From the NCBI GenBank assembly GCA_039812765.1, contig JBDIBF010000023.1, positions 1 through 39,590 on the forward strand: 39,590 nt of DNA, given 5' to 3'. The notes beneath the pieces were generated by a model. It was not told the origin of the DNA and did no database searches. It saw only the letters and a program-made list of their open reading frames with translations. Below, one piece after another: positions 27,654 through 34,775 of this stretch. Each line of letters starts with the position of its first letter. Positions within the stretch are counted from its first letter, which is position 1. Source of the stretch: JADJVL01 sp039812765 (GTDB lineage: Bacteria; Acidobacteriota; Holophagae; Holophagales; Holophagaceae). The translations under genes and the position numbers were made by a program.

Positions 27654-28472
27654 CTAGAATGCCGTCCTGATCAAAATCCGCTTTGATCCTGGAACAGGGC
27701 CATCCGTCCGCCAACGAATCCAGACGAGGTCCTTCGTCGACCATTGGGCGTAGGTCCGGTGGACATCGGAGAGAATTTCGTGTTTCCCATCCCCGTCGCG
27801 TCCTGTCTCAACGCCAGGGACGACCAGCAGGTAGTCCTCATAGATCGATAGAGGCCAGACGGGCGATCGAGGCTTCAATGAACCGGAGTGCCTAGGGTTC
27901 AAGGAACTCGTGATTTCGCCTCGATCAAAGGTTGGGCATGGTTCTTCCCCGACCCACAACCCCACTTGCATGGATTCCCCCGAGGGGATCCCAGTGGTGA
28001 TGGCTTCATCTCGGAGGTGAATGACATGCATCAGCAATTCCGACTCGAAATCCCGGTAGGACTTGGGCTTCTTCAGCCAGCGCCACCCAGCCTTAAGATC
28101 CCAGGTGAGATATCCCCGGGCTGAAATCCCATAGACAGCCGCATCGGGTGCCGTGCCCCCGACGCTGACATGGCTGAAAAAGAACGCGGACGGCTGGAAT
28201 TCTGGTCTCGGGCCTTTCGCGCCTGATTCCGAACCCTGTTCACTCGCGGTTTCCATCGATGGGATAGCCCCAATGCTGCACCTCGCGTCCGGCGGGGAAT
28301 CAGACGCCTTCCAAGCATCGGATAGTCCCTCATCTGGCCGTGTCGGTTCGAAGCGGAAGCTGAGCTCCCGGAGATCGATCCGAACGCTTGTCGGTTTGAA
28401 CTTGGAGGGCTTGCAACTGATGCTTGCTGAAACAAGAGCCAGTACCCCAAGCAGTGCAGCGGCCCGTCTCAC
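27654..28472 (-). CDS. Exported hypothetical protein of atypical composition
   Basis: 272 residues. The start is taken as GTG 28472-28470, overlapping the gltX TGA as GTGA, which gives a signal peptide: VRRAAALLGVLALVSASISC. The Cys could be a lipoprotein site but the lipobox (SISC) is poor. The rest has no family I recognise: a Ser/Asp-rich stretch (about 45-90), PSAFFFSHVSVGG, WRWLKKPKSYRDFESELLMHV, and a C-terminal DLVWIRWRTDG segment. The gene and the bases around it are clearly less GC-rich than the window and use codons such as AAA, ATT and GAA more freely, suggesting later acquisition. A much longer reading frame (to 28925) overlaps gltX and is not credible. Confidence 0.65.
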   Translation of the reverse strand: MRRAAALLGVLALVSASISCKPSKFKPTSVRIDLRELSFRFEPTRPDEGLSDAWKASDSPPDARCSIGAIPSMETASEQGSESGAKGPRPEFQPSAFFFSHVSVGGTAPDAAVYGISARGYLTWDLKAGWRWLKKPKSYRDFESELLMHVIHLRDEAITTGIPSGESMQVGLWVGEEPCPTFDRGEITSSLNPRHSGSLKPRSPVWPLSIYEDYLLVVPGVETGRDGDGKHEILSDVHRTYAQWSTKDLVWIRWRTDGPVPGSKRILIRTAF

Positions 28473-29944
28473 ACCCACTTCCCCACCCGCTTCCCCACTT
28501 CCTCCATCCCCAGCAGCGCCATGGTGTCGAAGATCGGCGGACTGACGGGCTTGCCGCAGAGGGCCACCCGCAGGGCCTGGGCGAGGTCCTTGAGCTTGAG
28601 GCCGTGCTTCTCGAGGATGCCGTTGAAGGCGGCCTCCATGGCGTCGTGGGAATAGTCGGTGAGGGCGAGGACGTCGCGCAGCGCGGGCTTGACGGCCTCG
28701 GTCATGAACTTGGCGACGGCCTTCTCGTCGAATTCCGTGGGCGCGGCCCAGCAGAACTCCAGGAAGCCGGCCATGGCCTTCAGGTCCTTGCCCTGCTGGG
28801 TGCACTTGATGGCCCGGGCCTTCCAGTCGTCGGACTTGGTCTTCCAGGCCTCGGGCATGAAGGCGGCCAGATGCGGCTCGATCTCGGTCCAGTCGGCGCG
28901 CTGGATGAGTTTGAGGTTCATCCACTCGAGCTTGGCCATGTCGAAGCGGGCGGCGCTCTTCTGCACGTCGGAGAGGTCGAAGAGCTTGATCATCTCGTCG
29001 TCGGTGAGCAGCTCCTCCTCGGCGGTCTCCACGGCGCGCCCGTCGATCTTCGGCGTCCAGGAGAGCCGCGCCAGGGCCAGGCGGATCGCGCTCGGCAGGA
29101 AGCCCATGGCCTGGTACTCGGTGATGCTGGTGGCCCCGTGGCGCTTGCTCAGCTTCGCCCCGTCGGCGCCCAGGATCATGGGCACGTGGGCGAAGGCCGG
29201 CTGGTCATGCCCGAAGGCTTCGTACAGCGCGATCTGCTTGGGGGTGTTGTTCACGTGGTCGTCCCCGCGGATCACGTGGGTCACCTCCATGTCCACGTCG
29301 TCCACCACCACGCAGAAATTGTAGGTAGGCACGCCCACCTCGCCGGGCTGGTCCGGCGTGCGGGCGATGATCCAGTCGTCCAGGCTCTCCGCCGGGAACG
29401 CGATGTCGCCCTTGATGAGGTCCTTCAGGACGATGTCGCCGCTTTCCGGCATCTTCAGCCGCACCGCCGCCGGCACCGACCCGTCGAAGCCCCTGTCCCG
29501 GCAGCCCCGGCCGGCGTCCCTGCCGCGGTTGTAGGTGAAGACCTTGCCCGCGGCCTCCACCTCGGCGCGCCGGGCGTCCAGGTCCTCCTTCGAGCACCGG
29601 CAGAAGTAGGCCTTGCCCTCGTCCAGGAGCTTCTTCACCGCCGGCTTGTAGTGGCTCTCCATGCGCATCATCTGGCGGTAGGGGCCGTGGGGCCCGACCC
29701 ACTTCGACGGGTCGCCCACCACCGGGCCCTCGTCCCAGGCGAGGCCGCACCATGCCATGCCCTCCTCGATGATGCGGATGTTGTCGTCGGTGCTCCTCGA
29801 CAGGTCCGTGTCCTCGATGCGCAGGATGAAGGAGCCGCCGTGCTTCCGGGCGTAGAGCCAGCAGAAGAGGGCCGTGCGCACCCCGCCGATGTGGAGCATG
29901 CCGGTGGGGCTGGGGGCGAAGCGGGTGACGACCTTGCGGGACAT
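28469..29944 (-). CDS. gltX: Glutamyl-tRNA synthetase
   Basis: 491 residues. It charges tRNA-Glu with glutamate. HIGG at 18-21 replaces HIGH, as often in bacterial GltX (RFAPSPTGMLHIGGVRTAL), followed by RIEDTDLSRS. The second signature is KLSKRHG. YFCRCSKEDL looks like part of the zinc-knuckle region. The anticodon-binding helical cage fills the C-terminal third. With GlnRS present, a discriminating (tRNA-Glu only) enzyme is expected. Its target tRNA-Glu(CTC) is at 7630-7704. ATG 29944 gives the canonical N-terminus. Confidence 0.98.
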   Translation of the reverse strand: MSRKVVTRFAPSPTGMLHIGGVRTALFCWLYARKHGGSFILRIEDTDLSRSTDDNIRIIEEGMAWCGLAWDEGPVVGDPSKWVGPHGPYRQMMRMESHYKPAVKKLLDEGKAYFCRCSKEDLDARRAEVEAAGKVFTYNRGRDAGRGCRDRGFDGSVPAAVRLKMPESGDIVLKDLIKGDIAFPAESLDDWIIARTPDQPGEVGVPTYNFCVVVDDVDMEVTHVIRGDDHVNNTPKQIALYEAFGHDQPAFAHVPMILGADGAKLSKRHGATSITEYQAMGFLPSAIRLALARLSWTPKIDGRAVETAEEELLTDDEMIKLFDLSDVQKSAARFDMAKLEWMNLKLIQRADWTEIEPHLAAFMPEAWKTKSDDWKARAIKCTQQGKDLKAMAGFLEFCWAAPTEFDEKAVAKFMTEAVKPALRDVLALTDYSHDAMEAAFNGILEKHGLKLKDLAQALRVALCGKPVSPPIFDTMALLGMEEVGKRVGKWV

Positions 29945-29980
29945 GGGGCCTCGAATGCCAAGACTCCAGTGTGCCCCAAA

Positions 29981-30008
29981 CGAAAGGGCGCCCGAAGGCG
30001 CCCTTTCG
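29981..30008 (-). terminator. Hairpin terminator of the MglA-like gene
   Basis: Perfect 12-bp stem with the loop that reads TTCG on the - strand, closed by C-G (a cUUCGg tetraloop in RNA), followed by GTTTGGGG. It lies 15 bases downstream of the MglA-like stop. The T tract is short. Confidence 0.75.
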
Positions 30009-30022
30009 GGGATCCGGACGCC

Positions 30023-30925
30023 CTACTTGATGTAGAGCTTCAGTTTGATCTCCACCGGCGCCTCCCCGGTGAAGAGGCTCCGGTCCAGGACCACGGGCAC
30101 CTCCACGCTGCTCACGGTGGGGACGTGGCCCGACGGCGCCGCGTGGGCGTGGCCGGGGACCTCCTCCGCCGGGGCCAGGTCCTCGATCTCCTCCAGGACC
30201 TCGCCGGCGCTCAGCTCCTCCACCTCCAGGGGCTTCTCCGTGTGGGCGGAGGCCGGCGGCGCGGCCGCGGGCGCGGGGGCCGGGGCGGGCGCGGGGGCCC
30301 CGGGCAGCAGGACGGGGTGCTCCTCGATGGTCCCCCCGCCGTACTTCTCCGCCAAGTGCCTGAGCACCAGCTTGGCGACGCCGGTGAGGGTTTCCCGGAC
30401 GCCCTCGCCCTTCATGGCGCAGGCCTCGAAGGTGGGCACGTGGAAGCGGTTCACCGCCTCGTCCAGCTTGTCCGTGGGCAGGGCGTTGGGGGTGTCCCGC
30501 TTGTTCCACTGGATCACATGGGGGATCTTCTCCAGGTCCGCGCCCTGCTCCTTGAGGTTGTCGATGAGGTTCTGGAAGGACTCCTTGTTGCTCTCCAGGG
30601 CCGGGGCCTGGGAGTCCGCCACGAACACCACGGCGTCCGCGCCCCGGAGCACCAGCTTGCGGGTGGCGTCGTAGAAGACCTGGCCGGGCACCGTGTAGAG
30701 CTGGATGCGGGTCTTCATGCCCCGGATGGTCCCCAGCTCGATGGGCAGGAAGTCGAAGAAGAGGGTGCGGTCCGTCTGGGTGGCCAGGCTGAGCATCTTG
30801 CCCCGCCCGTCCCCGGGCAGGGAGTCGTAGATCCACTGCAGGTTCGTGGTTTTCCCGCACAGGCCGGGGCCGTAGTACACGATCTTGGCCGTCAGCTCCT
30901 TGGTCGCGGCATTGAAGAGCACCAT
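30023..30925 (-). CDS. mglA: MglA-type small GTPase with C-terminal extension
   Basis: 300 residues; MglA itself is about 195. Residues 1-200 are a Ras-like GTPase of the MglA family: P-loop YYGPGLCGKTTNL (17-29), the QLYTVPGQVFYDATRKLVLRGADAVVFVADS switch/G3 region (75-105) and NKRD at 141-144. MglA is a polarity switch controlling motility machines in Myxococcus. Residues 205-270 are Pro/Ala-rich with an acidic LEVEELSAGEVLEEIEDL stretch, and the last ~30 form strands (VEVPVVLDRSLFTGEAPVEIKLKLYI). The tail resembles a partner-binding module added to the switch. GGAGG lies 4 bases before ATG 30925. No MglB-type roadblock gene is next to it. It diverges from the FHA-RDD gene. Confidence 0.9.
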   Translation of the reverse strand: MVLFNAATKELTAKIVYYGPGLCGKTTNLQWIYDSLPGDGRGKMLSLATQTDRTLFFDFLPIELGTIRGMKTRIQLYTVPGQVFYDATRKLVLRGADAVVFVADSQAPALESNKESFQNLIDNLKEQGADLEKIPHVIQWNKRDTPNALPTDKLDEAVNRFHVPTFEACAMKGEGVRETLTGVAKLVLRHLAEKYGGGTIEEHPVLLPGAPAPAPAPAPAAAPPASAHTEKPLEVEELSAGEVLEEIEDLAPAEEVPGHAHAAPSGHVPTVSSVEVPVVLDRSLFTGEAPVEIKLKLYIK

Positions 30926-31011
30926 GGGGCCTCCGCTCCGGTTTGGGGGAATGTGGTGCAAGGGTGGCGCAATACGCGCATTTAGGTCAAGTTTCCGGGT
31001 CCTTCCGGCCG

Positions 31012-31039
31012 TTTGCATTGCCCGCCGGGCCCCTATACA
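31012..31039 (+). promoter_or_regulatory. Possible promoter of the FHA-RDD cluster
   Basis: TTTGCA (31012-31017) and TATACA (31034-31039) are 16 bases apart, about 37 bases before the start codon at 31077. It lies in the 151-base intergenic region shared with the divergent MglA-like gene. Confidence 0.45.
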
Positions 31040-31076
31040 CTTCGGCGAGCATCCCACACGGAGTCCAGAGGTCATC

Positions 31077-32297
31077 ATGGCGAAGCTGCTGGTGCAGGAA
31101 AGTTCGGGCGTCCGGGAATTCGAGCTGGTGGACAACGAAGTCCACATCGGCCGCGAGCTGGACAACACCCTCCGGCTGGCGGATCCCAGCATCTCGCGGC
31201 ACCACTGCATCATCCGCCGGACCACCACGGGCTTCGAGGTCCAGGACCTGCAGAGCAGCAACGGCGTGCTCCTCAACGGCTCGCGGGTGCAGACCGCGCC
31301 CATCCGGGACGGGGACCGCATCACCCTGGGCCAGATGCAGCTCACCTTCGTGGACCCCGACTCCTCCGTGGGCGCCACCGTGGCCGTGCACAAGGACAGC
31401 GTGCCGGATTCGCCCCTGGGCACCCTGCGCATGAGCGCCGAGCAGATGGCGGCCATGCAGGGCAATCTCCAGGCGCCCTCGGACCCGACCCCGATGCCGG
31501 GCGCCCCGATGCCGGGCGCCACCCCGGTCACGCAGATCCCGCCCCAGCCGCCTCCGCCGCCCCCGCCCCCGCCGCGACCGGTGGACCCGCCCACGACGCC
31601 CATCTCCGCCCACGACATGCCCGGCCGGACCGGCGCTGCGCCTTCGCCGAAGGTCGAGCCCCCGAAGCCCCCGGAATTCGGCCATTTCACGGATCCCGGC
31701 GCCGCCTCCCGCAGCCCGGTGCATCCGGCCCCCGCCGCGCCGCCTCCCCCGGCGACCACGGCGCCCCACGCCGTCCCCTCCGTGTCCAGGGGCGCCGCCC
31801 CGCAGGCCACCGGCCTGCTCGGAAAGTTCCTGCCGCCCATCCCCGACGACGCCCAGCCCACGGGAGAGCGGGGGGATTTCGTGACCCGGCTGATCGCGGC
31901 GTTGATCGACGGGGCGATCTTCATGCCCGTGATCATCGTGATGGTGATCCTGGGCGTGGTGGTGATCCCCATCGTGGCCCGCATGGTCCCCGCCCTCGGA
32001 CTGGCCATCGGCTGTGTCTTCAACCTCCTCTACCTGGTCCTGGCCTTTGGCTATTTCCTGTTCTTCATCCCGAAGTGCATCTCCAAGAACGGCGCCACCA
32101 TCGGCAAGAAGATGATGAAGCTCCGCGTGGTGCCCGAGGATAACCCCTACGGGCGGCTGACCTTCGGCCAGGCCATCGTCCGCCAGCTCTGCCACATGCT
32201 GAACTTCACCATCGGCTACCTGCTGATCTTCGGCGCCGAGCGCAAGGCCGTGCACGACATGATCACCAAGACCGTCGTGATCAAGGTGGACCGCTAG
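31077..32297 (+). CDS. FHA domain - RDD family membrane protein
   Basis: 406 residues. FHA domain at 3-95 (VHIGRELDNTLRL, SISRHHCII, SSNGVLLNG), which should bind phosphothreonine peptides in the cytoplasm. A Pro-rich linker (138-235, with a run of nine Pro) follows. At 252-265 comes LPPIPDDAQPTGERG, then an RDD domain (267-405) with three hydrophobic helices, the KNGATIGKKMMKLRVV segment typical of RDD proteins, and the closing AVHDMITKTVVIKVDR. The RDD part is closely repeated in the protein at 32684-33151. Role unknown; phospho-dependent recruitment to the membrane is inferred. First gene of a + strand membrane-protein cluster. The start is ATG 31077. Confidence 0.88.
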   Translation: MAKLLVQESSGVREFELVDNEVHIGRELDNTLRLADPSISRHHCIIRRTTTGFEVQDLQSSNGVLLNGSRVQTAPIRDGDRITLGQMQLTFVDPDSSVGATVAVHKDSVPDSPLGTLRMSAEQMAAMQGNLQAPSDPTPMPGAPMPGATPVTQIPPQPPPPPPPPPRPVDPPTTPISAHDMPGRTGAAPSPKVEPPKPPEFGHFTDPGAASRSPVHPAPAAPPPPATTAPHAVPSVSRGAAPQATGLLGKFLPPIPDDAQPTGERGDFVTRLIAALIDGAIFMPVIIVMVILGVVVIPIVARMVPALGLAIGCVFNLLYLVLAFGYFLFFIPKCISKNGATIGKKMMKLRVVPEDNPYGRLTFGQAIVRQLCHMLNFTIGYLLIFGAERKAVHDMITKTVVIKVDR

Positions 32298-32339
32298 TCT
32301 TCCCCAACCCAGGGCGTCCCGCCCGCTCCCGGAGGCTCC

Positions 32340-32654
32340 ATGAGCACCATCAGCAAGCCCGATGCGAATCCCGTCCTGGCCGCCCTCCTCACTTGGTTGC
32401 TCCTGGGCACGGGCCACCTCTTCATCAACGGCCAGCAGCGCAAGTGGCTGTTCACCCTCATCGCCGCCATCGTGGGCTCCATCCTCTGCCTGCTGCCGGG
32501 CGTGGTGGTCAGCATCCTGAGCATCATCGACGCCTACCAGACCGCCGAGCGCCTGAAGAACGGCGAGGCGATCCCCGAGAACGAGTACTCCCAGCCCATG
32601 CCCTTCAAGATCATCAGCATGGTGGACAAGACCGCCACCTGCTCGAAGGCCTGA
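32340..32654 (+). CDS. TM2-like small membrane protein
   Basis: 104 residues, ATG 32340 with GGAGG 5 bases upstream. Two hydrophobic helices with the TM2-like pattern: NPVLAALLTWLLLGTGHLFINGQQRKW, then a helix ending in SILSIIDAYQTAERLKNGE. TM2-type proteins often have G.G.H.FY/INGQ in the first turn and a D.....A..L.NGE closing. A short cytoplasmic tail follows. It is 42 bases after the FHA-RDD gene and probably in the same operon. Function is unknown. Confidence 0.78.
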   Translation: MSTISKPDANPVLAALLTWLLLGTGHLFINGQQRKWLFTLIAAIVGSILCLLPGVVVSILSIIDAYQTAERLKNGEAIPENEYSQPMPFKIISMVDKTATCSKA

Positions 32655-32683
32655 GCCGCATCGCCAATCCCTGAGGACCCCGC

Positions 32684-33151
32684 ATGCTCGACGCCTACCT
32701 GCCCCCCATCCCTGACGACGCCGTCCCCACCGGGCAGCGTGGCGAGCTCGGCGAGCGCCTCGTGGCGACCCTCATCGACATGGTGCCGGCCATCCTGATC
32801 GCGATCGTCTTCTGGATCGTCCAGATGGTGCTGGCCTTCATCCCCTTCCTGGGCTGCATCGCGGGCTGCGCGCTCTCGCTGATCCACCTCGCGGTGCAGC
32901 TGGCCTACACCTTCTACTTCGTCCCCTACTGCGTCTCCAAGCACGGCGCCAGCATCGGGAAGAAGATGCAGAAGCTGCGGGTGGTGCCTCTGGGCGACCC
33001 CGCCGGGCGGCTCCCCATCGGCCCGGCCATCCTGCGCCAGCTCGGCAACTTCTTCGCGCTGAACCTCATCGTCCTCGCCATCAAGGGCGACGAGCGCCAG
33101 AGCCTGAGCGACATGCTCGCCAAGTCCGAAGTCATCAAGGTGGACCGGTAG
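32684..33151 (+). CDS. RDD family membrane protein
   Basis: 155 residues, ATG 32684 with GAGGA upstream. It is a stand-alone version of the RDD part of the FHA-RDD protein: LPPIPDDAVPTGQRGELGERLVATLID, three hydrophobic helices, KHGASIGKKMQKLRVVPLGDPAGRLP and LSDMLAKSEVIKVDR all align. The shared 'LPPIPDDA.PTG.RG' start is a local signature. Some RDD proteins have been proposed as Na+/H+ antiporters or metal transporters; whether that holds here is unknown. It lies 29 bases after the TM2-like gene. Confidence 0.88.
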   Translation: MLDAYLPPIPDDAVPTGQRGELGERLVATLIDMVPAILIAIVFWIVQMVLAFIPFLGCIAGCALSLIHLAVQLAYTFYFVPYCVSKHGASIGKKMQKLRVVPLGDPAGRLPIGPAILRQLGNFFALNLIVLAIKGDERQSLSDMLAKSEVIKVDR

Positions 33152-33197
33152 CCGCCGGCCCCGCGCACTCACACGCAGCACCCACCCGGAGGGGACC

Positions 33198-33611
33198 ATG
33201 AACCAGGAGTACATCGGCGGGCCGAACCAGGCCATGGATGCGGTCAAGGGCCCGGCCACGGGTCTGATGGTGACGGCGGGCATCGGGATCGCCTTCCAGC
33301 TCCTCGGCCTGGTCATGAACGTCCTTGGCGCGGGCATGGGGGCGCTGGCACGGGGCAACCAGGGCATGCCGAACATGCTCTCCGGCGGCATCGGCGCGGT
33401 GTTCAACGTCATCGGCATCGTCATCGCCGTCGTGATCTTCATGGGCGCCGGCAAGATGAAGAACCTGCAGAGCTACGGCTTCGCCATGGCAGCCACCATC
33501 CTGGCCATGATCCCCTGCATCTCCCCTTGCTGCCTCATCGGCCTGCCCGTGGGCATCTGGGCCCTGGTGGTCCTCATGAAGCCCGAAGTGAAGGGCGCCT
33601 TCCAGGGCTGA
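33198..33611 (+). CDS. Four-helix membrane protein, unknown function
   Basis: 137 residues, ATG 33198 with GGAGG upstream. Four hydrophobic helices: GLMVTAGIGIAFQLLGLVMNV, AVFNVIGIVIAVVIFMGAGKM, MAATILAMIPCI and LIGLPVGIWALVVLMKPEVKGAF. The ending 'G.P.GIWALVVL.KPEVKGAF' is a common C-terminus of small bacterial membrane proteins without assigned function. A CISPCC cluster lies at the third-fourth helix junction. It overlaps the next gene by one base. Confidence 0.75.
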   Translation: MNQEYIGGPNQAMDAVKGPATGLMVTAGIGIAFQLLGLVMNVLGAGMGALARGNQGMPNMLSGGIGAVFNVIGIVIAVVIFMGAGKMKNLQSYGFAMAATILAMIPCISPCCLIGLPVGIWALVVLMKPEVKGAFQG

Positions 33612-34036
33612 TGCACGACGCGCCCGCCCCGCACGCCCCCGACGCCGCGGCCGCCTCCCTGAGGTCCGCGGCGTCGGTGTTCTCGCTCTCCGCCGCGGCG
33701 GCCCTGCTCGCGAGCTTCTTCCTGTCCCCCGAGTCCCTGCCCGGCTTCGAGGTGTGCAGCTTCAAGTCCCTGACCGGGCTGCCCTGCCCCGGCTGCGGGC
33801 TGACCCGGGGCTTCTGCGCCATCTCCCACGGCCGCCTCGCCGAGGCCACGGCCTTCAACGCGTTCTCGATTCCACTCTACGGCTTGGCCCTCCTGCTCCT
33901 CGCCTCGCCCTGGCTCGTGCGCCGCTTTCCTGGCCTCGCCGGGCGGGCCGCCCAGCAGCGCCTCTTCCGCGCCGGGGGCGTGCTCGCCGTCGCCATGGCG
34001 GCCTACGGGATCTGGCGAATGGTCTCCCTCACCTGA
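33611..34036 (+). CDS. DUF2752 membrane protein
   Basis: 141 residues, ATG 33611 overlapping the previous TGA by one base (TGATG). It has the DUF2752 signature: CSFKSLTGLPCPGCGLTRGFCAISHG, with the PCPGCGLTR core, then FNAFSIPLYGLALLLL. Three or four hydrophobic helices. The two close Cys residues of PCPGC could bind a metal or form a disulphide. No function is established for this family. Confidence 0.85.
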   Translation: MHDAPAPHAPDAAAASLRSAASVFSLSAAAALLASFFLSPESLPGFEVCSFKSLTGLPCPGCGLTRGFCAISHGRLAEATAFNAFSIPLYGLALLLLASPWLVRRFPGLAGRAAQQRLFRAGGVLAVAMAAYGIWRMVSLT

Positions 34037-34058
34037 ACCCAACCGATCGGACGCTTCC

Positions 34059-34754
34059 ATGGCCGAGACGCCCTACACGCCCCCCCGCTCCGCCGTCGAC
34101 GGCCTCCCCCAGCCCCCCAGCGCGAAGTCCTCCAAGACCTTCGGCATCCTGGGCATCTGCAGCCACCTGCTCTGCCTCCTCGGCGCGCCCTTCGCCATCC
34201 TCTTCGGCATCCTGGCCCTGGTGCGCCACGGCCGCGCCAAGCGCGAGCACGCGGAGCATCCGGAGTCCTACGCGCCGCCCCGGGCCACCGGCCTCGTCAC
34301 CGGCATCGTGGCCCTGGCCATGCTCGTGACGGTGCTGCCCTCCACGGGCATCGCGGCCGCCATCGCGATCCCGGCGCTCCTGGGGCAGCGGGAGAAGGCG
34401 AAGATCCGGGCCGTGGAGACGTTGATGAACAACGCGGCGGGCGAGGTCGCCCGGACGGGGGACGCCCTGGCGGCCCGCACGCCCGGCGTGCCCGTGGCCG
34501 CCGAGGCGGTGGTGCTCGACGTGCTCGGGCGGCCCGGCTTCCGATACCCGGCGGCGAAGAACCCCTATGGGCGGGAGCAGACGCCCTACCGGATGGCCGA
34601 GGCCCCGCTGGGCCCGGGCGAGGTCGCCCTCCAGCCCGTGCAGGCCTTCGCGGATCCGGGGTCGGGGGAGGTCCACCCGGCCGTCGTGCTGCGGGGCTGC
34701 TACCTCCGCAACGGCGAGGCGCGCACCGTCTCCAAGGTCGTGGCCTTCGACTGA
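34059..34754 (+). CDS. DUF4190-like membrane protein with pilin-like segment
   Basis: 231 residues, ATG 34059 with only a weak upstream site. The N-terminal part (TFGILGICSHLLCLLGAPFAILFGILALVRHGRAKRE) resembles DUF4190, with two hydrophobic segments. A second region, GIAAAIAIPALLGQREKAKIRAVETLMNNAAGEV (about 106-140), is like the end of the N-terminal helix of type IV pilins (AIPALL.. plus a charged helix). The remaining ~90 residues are soluble (VVLDVLGRPGFRYPAAKNPYGRE... GCYLRNGEARTVSKVV) and resemble a pilin globular head only loosely. It is the last gene of the + strand cluster. Identity is uncertain. Confidence 0.72.
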   Translation: MAETPYTPPRSAVDGLPQPPSAKSSKTFGILGICSHLLCLLGAPFAILFGILALVRHGRAKREHAEHPESYAPPRATGLVTGIVALAMLVTVLPSTGIAAAIAIPALLGQREKAKIRAVETLMNNAAGEVARTGDALAARTPGVPVAAEAVVLDVLGRPGFRYPAAKNPYGREQTPYRMAEAPLGPGEVALQPVQAFADPGSGEVHPAVVLRGCYLRNGEARTVSKVVAFD

Positions 34755-34775
34755 CACCGGCGGAGGGGCTCCCCC

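Noticed and set aside
28424..30985. 853-residue frame on the + strand opposite gltX and the GTPase
   Set aside because: Crosses two well-supported genes in antisense; His/Gly/Leu-rich shadow.
31555..31590. Proline-codon run in the FHA-RDD gene as a repeat or CRISPR-like element
   Set aside because: It is an in-frame Pro-rich linker coding run, not a spaced repeat array.
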